Below, piece after piece: positions 63,936 to 64,000 of a stretch of DNA of 64,000 bases. The stretch is from Prorocentrum cordatum (Eukaryota; Sar; Dinophyceae; Prorocentrales; Prorocentraceae): positions 283,589 to 347,588 of the forward strand of contig CAUYUJ010019893.1 of the NCBI GenBank assembly GCA_963575745.1. The letters are read 5' to 3'. The notes beneath the pieces are model-generated. The model was not told where the DNA came from and did not search any database. It saw nothing but the letters and a program-made list of their open reading frames with translations. A program made the translations under genes and the position numbers. Within the stretch, counting starts at the first letter, position 1; every line of letters starts with the position of its first letter.

Positions 63936-64000
63936 CGCCGATGCCGCTGCCGCTTCGTTTTGCATGTCATTCGTCAGTGCAGCAGTCCATGCTCCCATCG
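63936..64000 (+). other. 3' flank of the LINE ORF2
   Basis: 65 bases after the stop, presumably the start of the 3' untranslated region. No tail, repeat or polyadenylation signal is visible before the window ends. Confidence 0.4.

Larger units (their letters stand above)
54870..64000 (+). mobile_element. LINE-type retrotransposon with RNase H, endonuclease, RT, zinc fingers and a methyltransferase-like domain
   Basis: A non-LTR element read on the plus strand, apparently intact over both ORFs. The 5' end is set only by where the GGA array stops (about 54870); the 3' end may lie beyond the window. No long terminal repeats were found. ORF1 (55129-56802) is gag-like and ORF2 (56904-63935) carries the enzymes. 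Nucleotide composition and third-position usage differ from the host exons, being much less G/C-saturated, as expected for an element under its own constraints. It sits in an intron of the kinase gene, downstream of the hinge exon and in the same orientation. Confidence 0.85.

Overview
The window reads as nuclear DNA of a eukaryote, most likely a dinoflagellate. The case rests on several independent signs: a recognisable C-terminal exon of the cytosolic ribosomal protein eL6; short exons with almost only G or C at third codon positions, lost in a sea of repeats; introns of 3.5 to 15 kb; exon ends that seem to need GC or GA donor sites; one degenerate copy of the dinoflagellate spliced leader (14006-14025); and retroelements of types abundant in these genomes. 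Species cannot be named. Most long open frames lie over repeats such as GGA/TCC, GTC, GAT, 12-bp, 66-bp, 73-bp and 77-bp arrays and are not genes.

Layout. 0-0.45 kb: last exon of eL6. 0.45-5.4 kb: repeats, one MITE and one candidate exon. 5.4-13.5 kb: an 8-kb minus-strand tyrosine-recombinase retrotransposon (DIRS/PAT/Ngaro type) with gag, RT-RNase H and a broken recombinase, bounded by textbook split direct repeats. 13.5-14.9 kb: an AT-richer stretch with the spliced-leader relic. 15.6-18.5 kb: a broken minus-strand gene joining a PIF1-like helicase, a UBA-like segment and an OTU-type cysteine protease, with 12-bp repeats on both sides. 19.7-20.0 kb: two candidate exons separated by only 22 bp. 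20.3-22.9 kb: a 77-bp satellite, then an inverted-repeat-bounded element carrying two kinds of satellite. 24.8-25.1 kb: a candidate last exon.

25-54.5 kb is an archipelago of small plus-strand exons in repeat-filled introns. Four of them (31.2, 46.6, 50.8 and 54.4 kb) encode successive parts of one protein-kinase N-lobe in the right order and all in phase 0. A second set of exon candidates (34.2 to 42.2 kb, ending in a stop) lies inside the 15-kb first intron of the kinase, so a nested gene or an assembly join has to be considered. Families of small inverted-repeat elements (MITEs) recur throughout.

54.9-64.0 kb holds a large LINE-type retrotransposon on the plus strand. A gag-like ORF1 (zinc-binding motif, coiled coil, Pro/Ala-rich tail) is followed by an ORF2 of about 2,340 residues. 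Its domains run in an unusual order: RNase H, apurinic-type endonuclease, reverse transcriptase, C2H2-type zinc fingers, then a C-terminal domain with cytosine-C5-methyltransferase-like motifs. This element, apparently intact, is the most striking object in the window. The retroelement genes use third positions much less biased to G/C than the host exons do.
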